Below, in pieces: positions 17,824-25,051 of a stretch of 64,000 bases of DNA. This DNA is from Planktothrix sp. PCC 11201 (GTDB lineage Bacteria; Cyanobacteriota; Cyanobacteriia; Cyanobacteriales; Microcoleaceae): assembly GCF_900009135.1 (NCBI RefSeq), contig NZ_LT797709.1, positions 91,360-155,359 of the forward strand. Reading direction: 5' to 3'. Numbering within the stretch: position 1 is the first letter of the stretch; each line of letters opens with the position of its first letter. Below the pieces are notes generated by a model that saw nothing but the letters and a program-made list of their open reading frames with translations, was not told where the DNA came from and ran no database searches. A program made the position numbers and the translations under genes.

Positions 17824-18975
17824 TTATGCCGAAAGACTACTGATCAAATCAGTGGATTTTTCGGAAATCAAGCAGTTGACAACTCTTTCTAGTTTCTGTT
17901 GATATTCATCGGTATCCATATACCGTTCAGCAACATCTTCTAAGAGTGCAATATTTTTCGCATCGGCACTAAATGTAACCACATTTTCCTTAAAAATAGG
18001 CTGGAATCGCACATAGTTATTGGGGTCATCAAAAAGTTGTTCTACGATATAATCAACTGCATCACTAGAGCCATCAAAAAACACATCCATTAAAGGAATA
18101 CTTCTAATTAAACTCATCCAATTTAAAGCACCCCACCCTTGAGCTTGTCGAACTGTAATTCGATGTAATCCAGCACCCGAACCAAAAGATGCAACAACAT
18201 CAGGTAATTTTTTATGCTGTTTTCGACATTCAGCAATAGCACACAAAGCGGGATTACTTGCTACGATACCTCCATCAATTAAGGGAATTCCATCAGGAGA
18301 AACTTTTAAGCTTTCATCTCCATTTTTTGCTTTTTCTTTTGCTTTTGCTTCTAAATGATCAATAAATTCTTCATTTTTAATAACATGAGCCGGAAAAGCA
18401 GCAGGTACAGCTGATGAAGCTCTACACACTTCCCAAATAGGTAAGGTTTGAAATTCAGGTTTGTTGCTTTTAAAGATTACAGCTTGATGATTATATACAT
18501 CATAGCTAGTAATAATGACATTACTTTTTAATTCTCCAAAACATTGACGACCAAAGATTTCTTTCAGGCTATATTCTAATCCAGTTCCATCATAAATTGG
18601 TTGACTCAAGAATTTCTTGATTTTTTCATTATCAATATCCCACATATTCAGGATATTGAACGTGCTGAAATCAACAGTTTGGTTAAGATGCCTGATAATA
18701 ATGCTTTTAAGGGTTTCTAAAAACTCAGGGAAAATATCTAAAGCATGGAGTTTATACAAAGCTTTGATGTCTTTAGCTGAGATTCCACAAGCAACTCCAC
18801 AAGCAATAATACTCCCTGAAGATGTGCCAGCAATAATATCAAAGTATTCTCTCAATTCTTTATCAGGATTGATTGCTTTCAGCTTGTCTTCAACTGCTTC
18901 TAACATTGCTGCGGTTAAAATTCCTCGAATACCGCCACCATCAAATGAAAGAATTCGGCGAGGTGTGTTAAACAT
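17824..18975 (-). CDS. Patatin-like phospholipase
   Basis: A 383-residue patatin. The three catalytic signatures are present: the oxyanion hole DGGGIRG (residues 12-18), the nucleophile elbow GTSSG (50-54, Ser52) and the catalytic Asp in DGGIVASNP near residue 240. Patatins hydrolyse acyl chains from membrane lipids; some bacterial ones serve as abortive-infection effectors (CapV, Avs partners), others in lipid turnover. AAGGAG lies before the ATG. It is followed on the plus strand by a STAND gene 0.8 kb away; a functional link is possible but not shown. The C-terminal 60 residues are not part of the core. Confidence 0.9.
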   Translation of the reverse strand: MFNTPRRILSFDGGGIRGILTAAMLEAVEDKLKAINPDKELREYFDIIAGTSSGSIIACGVACGISAKDIKALYKLHALDIFPEFLETLKSIIIRHLNQTVDFSTFNILNMWDIDNEKIKKFLSQPIYDGTGLEYSLKEIFGRQCFGELKSNVIITSYDVYNHQAVIFKSNKPEFQTLPIWEVCRASSAVPAAFPAHVIKNEEFIDHLEAKAKEKAKNGDESLKVSPDGIPLIDGGIVASNPALCAIAECRKQHKKLPDVVASFGSGAGLHRITVRQAQGWGALNWMSLIRSIPLMDVFFDGSSDAVDYIVEQLFDDPNNYVRFQPIFKENVVTFSADAKNIALLEDVAERYMDTDEYQQKLERVVNCLISEKSTDLISSLSA

Positions 18976-19116
18976 TTTAGTTACTCCTTGATATCTATTA
19001 ATTTGAGGCTATCTATGAATAATCGAAATTAGGACTGATTAAATAGCCTGGAAAAACTGGGATTAATTTTTGCTCAAACAAGACTTTGGTAAACTGGCTA
19101 TTCTGCGAGTTATTCC

Positions 19117-19581
19117 TTATTGTGGTTTTTGAGGTTGTCGATAGTAAAGACCAGGCCAATCAGGATTAGCATCAACCCAATATCTAACACCCTCTGTCAG
19201 TTTGCCGTTCAATTTCATTAACTGGCAATTTTCAACACCAGCCCTTGTACCTCCGTAAGGACATTTATCTTGGATACCTTTATAATAAATACCAGGCCAC
19301 TTAGGATTAGCATCAACCCAGTATTTCACACCAGGAAAGACGACTCCATTCCCAAAAGCCTGGAGTTGACAGTTGTCACCAGCAATAGAACCACCAAAAG
19401 GACAGGGATTTCGGATGATCGATTGTGCGACAAAGTATTCTGTTTTTGCTATATTATTGCTACTTTCTTGTTGAGTAAAACCTTGTTCAAAAGCAGCACT
19501 GCTTTGAGATAATCCTATAGATGGAAACAAAACTACAGCCGAAAAAAGAATTGTTGTAGCACTCAATAACCTCATGTTCAT
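19117..19581 (-). CDS. Secreted protein with two copies of a Cys/Trp-rich motif, hypothetical
   Basis: A 154-residue protein with a Sec signal peptide (MNMRLLSATTILFSAVVLFP, cleavage near residues 25-30). The mature part holds two copies of a module of about 45 residues: CPFGGSIAGDNCQLQAFG...YWVDANPKWPGIYY and CPYGGTRAGVENCQLMKLNG...YWVDANPDWPGLYY. Each has a Cys pair that could form a disulfide and a conserved YWVDANP-WPG-YY end. I know no named family. The ATG at 19581 has GGGGAGG 7 nt upstream. It is divergent from the STAND gene. Confidence 0.65.
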   Translation of the reverse strand: MNMRLLSATTILFSAVVLFPSIGLSQSSAAFEQGFTQQESSNNIAKTEYFVAQSIIRNPCPFGGSIAGDNCQLQAFGNGVVFPGVKYWVDANPKWPGIYYKGIQDKCPYGGTRAGVENCQLMKLNGKLTEGVRYWVDANPDWPGLYYRQPQKPQ

Positions 19582-19666
19582 AGCTTTACCTCCCCAGATT
19601 GAAAACAGCTATATTAGACTTTCTAACTTGATGTTCTTAGACTAACTTGATCACTTGTTGATTGAC

Positions 19667-19745
19667 AGTAAGAAAAGGTGATCACTTTAATGTAAAGAAA
19701 CCTGAAGATAAACAAAGAACAGTAAAAAAAGTAAGAAAAGGTGAT
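19667..19745. promoter_or_regulatory. Two 16-bp direct repeats in a divergent promoter region
   Basis: AGTAAGAAAAGGTGAT occurs at 19667-19682 and again at 19730-19745, 63 bp apart (six helical turns). Both lie between the divergent secreted-protein and STAND genes, the second 38 bp before the STAND ATG. They could be binding sites for a regulator. Confidence 0.35.
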
Positions 19746-19783
19746 AGAATCCAAATAAAATGAGAGTGCGACGTTAATAAACC

Positions 19784-21644
19784 ATGCCAGAGATCACACC
19801 AGATGAAATTGTAGCTCTATTAACTCCTCTGTTTCCATCAAATCGGTTGAGCGATACTCAAGAACTGGTGTTGCGGGGGTCTTGGCAGGGAGAATCTTAT
19901 CAAGAAATTGCCACAGCCTTCGACTATGATACAGATTATATTAAAGGGGTCGGTTCTCAGTTGTGGCGATCGCTCTCTCAAATCCTAGGAACTCCCGTTA
20001 GCAAATCTACTTTCCATGCAGTTATTCACTCCTATGCCCATAAATCAAAACAGGTATCTAGTCAGTCTGAGATTATATCAAAACCATTAACAGCCGATGA
20101 TTCTTCTTCCTATTTAAAGATCATAATAGCTAAAAAATTAGAATCACAAAAAATTATAAATCCTCTGAAATTTTATGGTTTAAACACAGCAATTGATGTT
20201 TCCTTTTTCTCTGGTAGAAACACTGAAATCTCAACGCTCAAACAATGGATTTTAGAAGAAAACTGTCGCTTGATTGCTATTTCAGGGATGGTAGGAATTG
20301 GGAAAACGGCGTTATCCGTTAAACTGACCCATGAAATTAAGCAACAGTTTGAATTTGTTTTCTATTATAACCTTAATACTGGTTTATCTTTATCTGAATT
20401 ATTAACAGAAATATGTGATTATTGTTTGATTTCTCTCTCTCCCCCCCCCCCGAATTTATCAAAGAATTGAAGTCGAAATTTTACGCTTTATTGAATACTT
20501 ACAAAACCATCGCTGTTTAATTATATTTGATGGGTTTGATGCCATTTTTCAAGATAGAATGTTAACAGGAAACTACCGAAATGGATATGAAGAATATGGG
20601 CAACTGCTGCGACAACTAGGAGAAATTAACCATCAAAGTTGTATTCTAATCACCAGTCGAGAAACTCCTCAAAAAATTGCTGTTTTAGCCGGAAATCTTT
20701 TACCTGTGCGAGTCTTCAATTTAAAAGGTTTAGATTCTCAAGCAGGAGAGGAAATTTTAAAACTGAAACAGGTTAAAGGAAGTTCTTTAGAGTATAAAAA
20801 ACTGGTTAGGGATTATTCGGGTAATCCTCTTTTATTAAAACTGGTTGCTACATCAATTCAAGATTTATTTAACAATAGTATCGCAGAATTTATAAGCGAA
20901 AATCATCTAATTTTTAATGGAATAAAAGCAATATTGGATCAGCAATTCAACCATTTATCAGACTTAGAACAAAAGATCATGTACTGGTTGACAATTGAGG
21001 GTCAATCTGTTTCTGTTAAACAACTTATAGAAAATGTATTTCCACCTGTTTCTGAAGCCCTATTACTCGAAACTTTAGAATCTTTGCAACGGCGATCGCT
21101 AATTGAAAAAGAAAATTTAGGATTTACTCAAACTCATTTAATTAGAGCTTATATAACAGAAAAAATTATTGAAGATTTTTATCAAGATTTAACTTGGGAA
21201 TATGATAAAAAAACTCCTCGTTATTGTCCATTATTTTTGATATTGCAAAATTATCCAATTTTCCAAGCAACAGCAACCGATTCTGTTCGAGAGTATCAAA
21301 ATTCTAGCCTAGTTCAGCCTTTAATTCAGAAACTTGTCGCCCGATATAATAGCCCAGAAGACGTAGCCGAACAGCTTAATATCATTTTAATCAAACTCAG
21401 AGAAATACAAGGCCCCTGCGGTTATGCTTTTGGAACTTTGATTAATTTATTGTGTTTTCTCAATATAGATTTAGTCGGGGCAGATTTTTCAGAATTACCC
21501 CTCTGGGAAGCCGATCTAAGCTCCCTGAATTTAGAACAGATTAACCTAAAAAATTGTGATTTGACCAAATCGATTTTTAGAGAAAAATTAGAAACCAACA
21601 GAGAAACCCGGTTCCTTCGAGAAACCCGGTTTCTGAGGTGCTAA
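19784..21644 (+). pseudogene. NB-ARC STAND ATPase, frameshifted at a C11 tract
   Basis: Two frames join into one protein of about 619 residues if one C is removed from the C11 run at 20441-20451. The first frame (19784-20470) carries an N-terminal HTH-like domain of the vMAP type (SDTQELVLRGSWQGESYQEI) and the P-loop GMVGIGKTALSV (residues 168-179). The second frame, read from the C-tract onward (its first ATG is 20559), continues the NB-ARC fold with CLIIFDGFDAIF (Walker B) and SCILITSRETP, then a winged helix, and stops just after a pentapeptide-like ADFSELPLWEADLSSLN stretch. Such STAND proteins act as signalling or defence switches. It may be a phase-variable gene, a pseudogene or a sequencing error in a homopolymer. 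Confidence 0.72.
21600..21640. repeat. GAAACCCGGTTTCT-type repeat pair at the end of the STAND gene
   Basis: AGAGAAACCCGGTTCCTTCG and GAGAAACCCGGTTTCTGAGG stand side by side and encode the odd C-terminus NRETRFLRETRFLRC. The same palindromic core is found at 23027-23041, 29656-29690 and 62769-62783. The repeat appears to have supplied the stop of the STAND gene. Confidence 0.7.
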
Positions 21645-21645
21645 T

Positions 21646-22137
21646 TTAAGCCGCTTGTCGTTCTTCCTGATCAAAACCGTGTAAAATGGGTTCCGGGCCG
21701 AATTTAGAAGTTACTCTGAGCAAACGGGGAATTTCAAAACTATTATAAACGCGAAACTCACTTTGAATAGTCGCTTCTGCGGTTCTAACGGCTTGGTTTA
21801 ATACCAAAGAACCATCGGGGTCAGAAACAGAACGATGGAAGGTTCCGGGGGGAATCCTCAAAATGTGACGGTTGGCATCTAATCTAACAATATGATAGGG
21901 ATCTTTCCAGGCAAAATTAACTAAATAAAAGGTACGTCCCCCACTCACCGCTAACAAATTATCTTCTTGATGAGGATGAAGATAAAATTGCCAATAGCCA
22001 GTTTCCGTATTATTCGGACTAATGGCTGGCCCCTCATGGAATACTAAATCGCGGGCGTTTGAATTGGCAATAGTAATATCAAAAAAACGGACACTGGGGG
22101 TATCACGGAATTTATGAAAGGGGATTAATTCAAACAT
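21646..22137 (-). CDS. Cupin-like conserved hypothetical protein
   Basis: A 163-residue protein from the ATG at 22137 (MFELIPFHKFRDTPSVRFFD); a longer frame adds 18 unlikely residues. The segment HPHQEDNLLAVSGGRTFYLVNF followed by HILRIPPGTFHRSVSD looks like the two motifs of a cupin barrel (His/Glu cluster, then a PPGTFH His), as in sugar-epimerase-like cupins. There is no known substrate. It converges with the STAND gene with only 1 bp between the stops. It is followed upstream by a repeat block before recR. Confidence 0.6.
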   Translation of the reverse strand: MFELIPFHKFRDTPSVRFFDITIANSNARDLVFHEGPAISPNNTETGYWQFYLHPHQEDNLLAVSGGRTFYLVNFAWKDPYHIVRLDANRHILRIPPGTFHRSVSDPDGSLVLNQAVRTAEATIQSEFRVYNSFEIPRLLRVTSKFGPEPILHGFDQEERQAA

Positions 22138-22286
22138 ACAGATTTTGTTTAGAGGATTCGTTTTTTTGTGGGTTATCCCTAGCTTAGTCACACTTGTTCA
22201 AACAATCAAAACCCATTGAGCATAATTTCCATGCGGAAACCGAATAGATGGGGGGAGAAGGAGAGGGGGAATTTTTAAGGTAAGAT

Positions 22287-22394
22287 GTAGTGAGTCCTTT
22301 AGGACTCTCTCAGAAAGCCCTGAAGGGCTGACTACGGTTTGTAGTGAGTCCTTTAGGACTCTCTCAGAAAGCCCTGAAGGGCTGACTACGGTTT
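22287..22394. repeat. Perfect 54-bp tandem duplication upstream of recR
   Basis: Two identical 54-bp units (22287-22340 and 22341-22394). Each contains two hairpins: GAGTCC/GGACTC around TTTA, and GCCCT/AGGGC around GA. The AGCCC-AGGGCT hairpin is the same as in the 20-bp elements at 16157 and 59031. The second copy ends 6 bp before the recR ribosome site. Confidence 0.9.
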
Positions 22395-22412
22395 GGAATT
22401 GGAGGCAGTCCA

Positions 22413-23009
22413 ACGGTTTATACTCGTCCCTTAGCTCGACTCATTGAGCAATTACAGCATTTACCCGGTGTGGGGCCAAAAACCGCCCAACGCCTAGCGC
22501 TTCATATTATTAAGCGTCCCGATGAAGACGTGCAAGCCTTAGCTCAGGCGTTATTGGATGCGAAACAGCAAGTCGGTTTTTGTCAGGTTTGTTTTCATCT
22601 TTCGGCTGAACCCGTTTGTGATATTTGTCGCAACCTCCAACGTGACCCCGATACAATTTGTGTGGTGTCCGACTCCCGGGATGTCATCGCTTTAGAAAAA
22701 ACCAGGGAATATAAGGGTAAATATCATGTTTTGGGGGGGGTAATTTCTCCGATGGATGGGGTTGGCCCCGAACAATTAACCATTCAACCCCTAGTGCGGC
22801 GGGTGAGTCAACAACAGATTAAAGAAGTGATTATTGCCATTAGTCCTAGTATTGAGGGGGAAACCACGACCTTATATATCGGTCAACTGTTAAGACCTTT
22901 TACCAGAGTCACTCGAATTGCCTTTGGTTTACCGATGGGCGGCGAGTTAGAATATGCCGATGAAATTACCTTAGCCCGGGCATTGGAAGGGCGGCGAGAG
23001 TTAGATTAA
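22413..23009 (+). CDS. recR: Recombination protein RecR
   Basis: A RecR protein of 198 residues if read from 22413. The HhH-like N-terminus ([16 protein letters not shown]), the Cys4 zinc motif (CQVC...CDIC) and the TOPRIM domain ([27 protein letters not shown]) are all intact. It works with RecF/RecO in loading RecA at gaps. The conserved first residues ([19 protein letters not shown]) lie upstream of the first GTG (22470), and no ATG, GTG or TTG is in frame after the stop at 22383. GGAGG at 22401 is 7 nt before ACG 22413, so a non-AUG start is likely. Confidence 0.88.
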   Translation, partial: TVYTRPLARLIEQLQHLPGVGPKTAQRLALHIIKRPDEDVQALAQALLDAKQQVGFCQVCFHLSAEPVCDICRNLQRDPDTICVVSDSRDVIALEKTREYKGKYHVLGGVISPMDGVGPEQLTIQPLVRRVSQQQIKEVIIAISPSIEGETTTLYIGQLLRPFTRVTRIAFGLPMGGELEYADEITLARALEGRRELD

Positions 23010-23026
23010 AGAATACCCACCCGCCC

Positions 23027-23086
23027 AGAAACCGGGTTTCTGTCTTATAGCAGGGAACAGGGAACAGGGAACAGGGAACAGGGAAT
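23027..23086. repeat. AGAAACCGGGTTTCT palindrome and GGGAACA heptamer array
   Basis: Just after recR, AGAAACCGGGTTTCT (23027-23041) is followed by about four GGGAACA units (23053-23086). The rest of the 190-bp gap to 23200 shows no gene. Confidence 0.75.
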
Positions 23087-23200
23087 ACCGGAGGAAAAGA
23101 CTTCACCGTCTAGCTTTCAGCATCACTCTTTGTCCTAATAGGTCTGGTGACTGCTATATCTTAAAATTCTGAAGATAATCCCCCACAATCATGGCGTGCA

Positions 23201-23764
23201 TTACTCCACAGAACCCCAAAACCAGTTGCCTACAGCACCGGGTTCCTTTTCAGTTAGAAATTCTTTCTTAGCAGAAACAAACTCTTTTTTAGAGAGAATG
23301 CCGTCCTGGTCGATATCAAGTTTTGAGAAGACAAAGGCTGATTTTTCAGCATCTAGGTCAAACACACTGAAAAAAAGACGATGCTCTTGTTGTGAGATGT
23401 GACCATCACCGTCTAAGTCAATAATATCAAACAAAGTCTCTATTAAAGGGTCGTTGTAATCTGGATTTGAAACCGCTTTTTCTATGCTTTGACAAAATTC
23501 TTCAGGACTAACCTTACCATCTTCATCCAAATCCGCTTTAGACCAAAAATTCTCCCAAACATTAAGCCACTTAAACAACAAATCTTTGTGAATTTCTGAA
23601 CCTAAATCCGCGCTACGGAGCTTGGCAAATCTCTCGGCAAAGATCTTAGCATCTTCTTTGCCAATGAAGCCCGAATTATCTGCATCCAGACAGTGAAAGT
23701 GATACAGTAACTTTTTTCTATGATATTCGCTTAACAATGCTTTTTCCTTTTGCTTAATTAACAT
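23201..23764 (-). CDS. EF-hand calcium-binding protein (four EF-hands)
   Basis: A 187-residue protein from ATG 23764 (ATG 23806 would add 14 residues). Four 12-residue EF loops are readable: DADNSGFIGKED, DLDEDGKVSPEE, DLDGDGHISQQE and DIDQDGILSKKE. Each has acidic residues at positions 1, 3, 5 and 12 (Asn or Ser substitute at some), so all may bind calcium. There is no signal peptide or membrane helix, so it is probably a cytoplasmic calcium sensor or buffer, like calerythrin. It is divergent from the PepSY-like gene. The partner is unknown. Confidence 0.85.
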   Translation of the reverse strand: MLIKQKEKALLSEYHRKKLLYHFHCLDADNSGFIGKEDAKIFAERFAKLRSADLGSEIHKDLLFKWLNVWENFWSKADLDEDGKVSPEEFCQSIEKAVSNPDYNDPLIETLFDIIDLDGDGHISQQEHRLFFSVFDLDAEKSAFVFSKLDIDQDGILSKKEFVSAKKEFLTEKEPGAVGNWFWGSVE

Positions 23765-23847
23765 ACCTAGATTACCATAGAGGAGACAATTAGAGTACAA
23801 TAGCATCTGTCAAAAAGTAAATTCTCGAAAAATCCGAGAGGTAATTT

Positions 23848-24147
23848 ATGATTAAAAAAACAGGTTCGGGTTGTCTTTTATTGATATCTCTGTCATTTTT
23901 TAGCTTGATTTTGGGGATAGACAGTGTTCGAGCCGATGACGATCGAGACGCAACCCCAGAGGAAATTACTAGAATTAAACAGGTTTTGGCAGGTCAGGGG
24001 TGTTCATTTGATGATGATAATGATGTAGATTTTGAATTAAATCGCAATCGTTATGAAGTTGATGACGTGATTTGCTCCGATGGAAAGAGTTATGAGATTT
24101 ACCTTGATCAAAACTTTAATATCATTTCCAAGCGTCAAGATGATTGA
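23848..24147 (+). CDS. Small secreted PepSY-like protein
   Basis: A 99-residue protein with a Sec signal peptide (CLLLISLSFFSLILGIDSVRA), then a short acidic domain: DATPEEITRIKQVLAGQGC, YEVDDVICSDGKSYEIYLD, and a final FNIISKRQDD. That pattern (EI.KV...Y.V....DG..YE...D...I) is typical of PepSY-like folds in the cell envelope. Two Cys residues could form a disulfide. AGAGGTAATTT before the ATG supports the start. Function is unknown. Confidence 0.65.
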   Translation: MIKKTGSGCLLLISLSFFSLILGIDSVRADDDRDATPEEITRIKQVLAGQGCSFDDDNDVDFELNRNRYEVDDVICSDGKSYEIYLDQNFNIISKRQDD

Positions 24148-24162
24148 GTGTCAAAACATTAA

Positions 24163-24288
24163 TATAGCAATCCTATTTGAGTTGTGATAAAAATCTGTAG
24201 GGGTTGGGTCTTCCAACCCTCTTGGTGCTTGGGTTAAGTCTCCCAACCCCTAGGATAAAATATTACAAACCCTACACGGATTGCTATA
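24163..24288. mobile_element. MITE-like element with 11-bp terminal inverted repeats
   Basis: TATAGCAATCC at 24163-24173 and GGATTGCTATA at 24278-24288 are exact inverted repeats. Between them are GTAGGGGTTGGG/CCCAACCCCTA arms. A closely related element begins at 63910 with the same TATAGCAATCC end and the same GTGTAGG-TTTGT run. It is 126 bp with no coding frame, so it is a non-autonomous element. Confidence 0.65.
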
Positions 24289-24307
24289 AGTACCTAAACA
24301 AAATTAA

Positions 24308-24418
24308 TTACACATCCTCATACAGAGCATGACTCCCTTTTTGACGGTCAAAATAAAAACCTAAATTTTCGATAACTTTGATAAAGTCTTTAGCTTTGAC
24401 ACTGGGAAAATTACTCAT
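24308..24418 (-). pseudogene. hicA: Truncated HicA toxin
   Basis: A 36-residue frame, MSNFPSVKAKDFIKVIENLG then FYFDRQKGSHALYEDV and a stop. This is the first half of a HicA mRNA interferase: the KVIENLGF and KGSHALY (catalytic His30) segments are typical, but the usual 70-80-residue protein would continue with a beta-strand and helix. The stop lies in a 34-bp sequence that also ends a Uma2 gene at 50178-50211. It overlaps hicB by ATGA, so it was once a normal hicBA pair. It is probably inactive. Confidence 0.75.
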
Positions 24419-24654
24419 GCTAAGATCCTTAATGGCTTAACAATTAAATCTTCTCTAGGAATTGACTGATGATCAGCCCTTAAACTTTCAATATATAATT
24501 CAATCGCTTCTGTAATATTATCGATCGCTTCTTCAAAAGAATCTCCTTGAGAATGACAACCTTTTAGAATAGGGCAAAAAGCATGATAACCTCCATCGGG
24601 TTCTTTTTCCAGAATCACTGTATAATTGTAAACTTGTTTATTATTGTTATCCAT
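24415..24654 (-). CDS. hicB: HicB family antitoxin
   Basis: A 79-residue HicB protein. The N-terminal RNase H-like half reads YTVILEKEPDGGYHAFCPIL then KGCHSQGDSFEEAIDNITEA. The short C-terminus has no obvious DNA-binding domain. It precedes hicA with an ATGA overlap. Because the toxin is truncated, the antitoxin may be a relic or a free regulator. Confidence 0.85.
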   Translation of the reverse strand: MDNNNKQVYNYTVILEKEPDGGYHAFCPILKGCHSQGDSFEEAIDNITEAIELYIESLRADHQSIPREDLIVKPLRILA

Positions 24655-24780
24655 AAGTTTTTAACTTGTTAGTAATCTACCGACTTTTATCGGAGTATTA
24701 TTCTATAACAATTCTAAATAGATTGTAAAATTATAGCAAGTCTAAATCAGTTGTACAAATAGCTGAAAATCCGAATCATC

Positions 24781-24808
24781 GTAGGGGGACGGCGGGCCCC
24801 GACCCTAC
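24781..24808. repeat. GTAGGG...CCCTAC palindromic element in the 397-bp gap before gltS
   Basis: GTAGGGGGACGGCGGG and CCCCGACCCTAC form an imperfect hairpin. The rest of the gap 24655-25051 is A/T-rich with a run of CTCCCC triplets (24910-24945) and no NtcA-type GTA-N8-TAC site that I could find. Confidence 0.6.
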
Positions 24809-25051
24809 ACACCGAATTTGTGTCCATTTTTTAGGGTTAATAATCTTGATCATTCAGTCCCAACTTAGTCTAAATGTATACCAACAAACAGAACAATTTT
24901 TTGTTTTCCCCAACTCCCCTAACTCCCCCACAACTCCCCTGAACCAAGGTAAGCTGACATAATAGGTTTTTCCCTCCCTTAATGGGCCTTCGTTGCCCTC
25001 GGAGACTGTAAAGCTCTAGGTATCTACATTCATAACCTTAAATTGACTGTC

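Noticed and set aside
24900..25051. NtcA site or glutamine riboswitch before gltS
   Set aside because: No GTA-N8-TAC and no glnA-motif core could be found in the leader.
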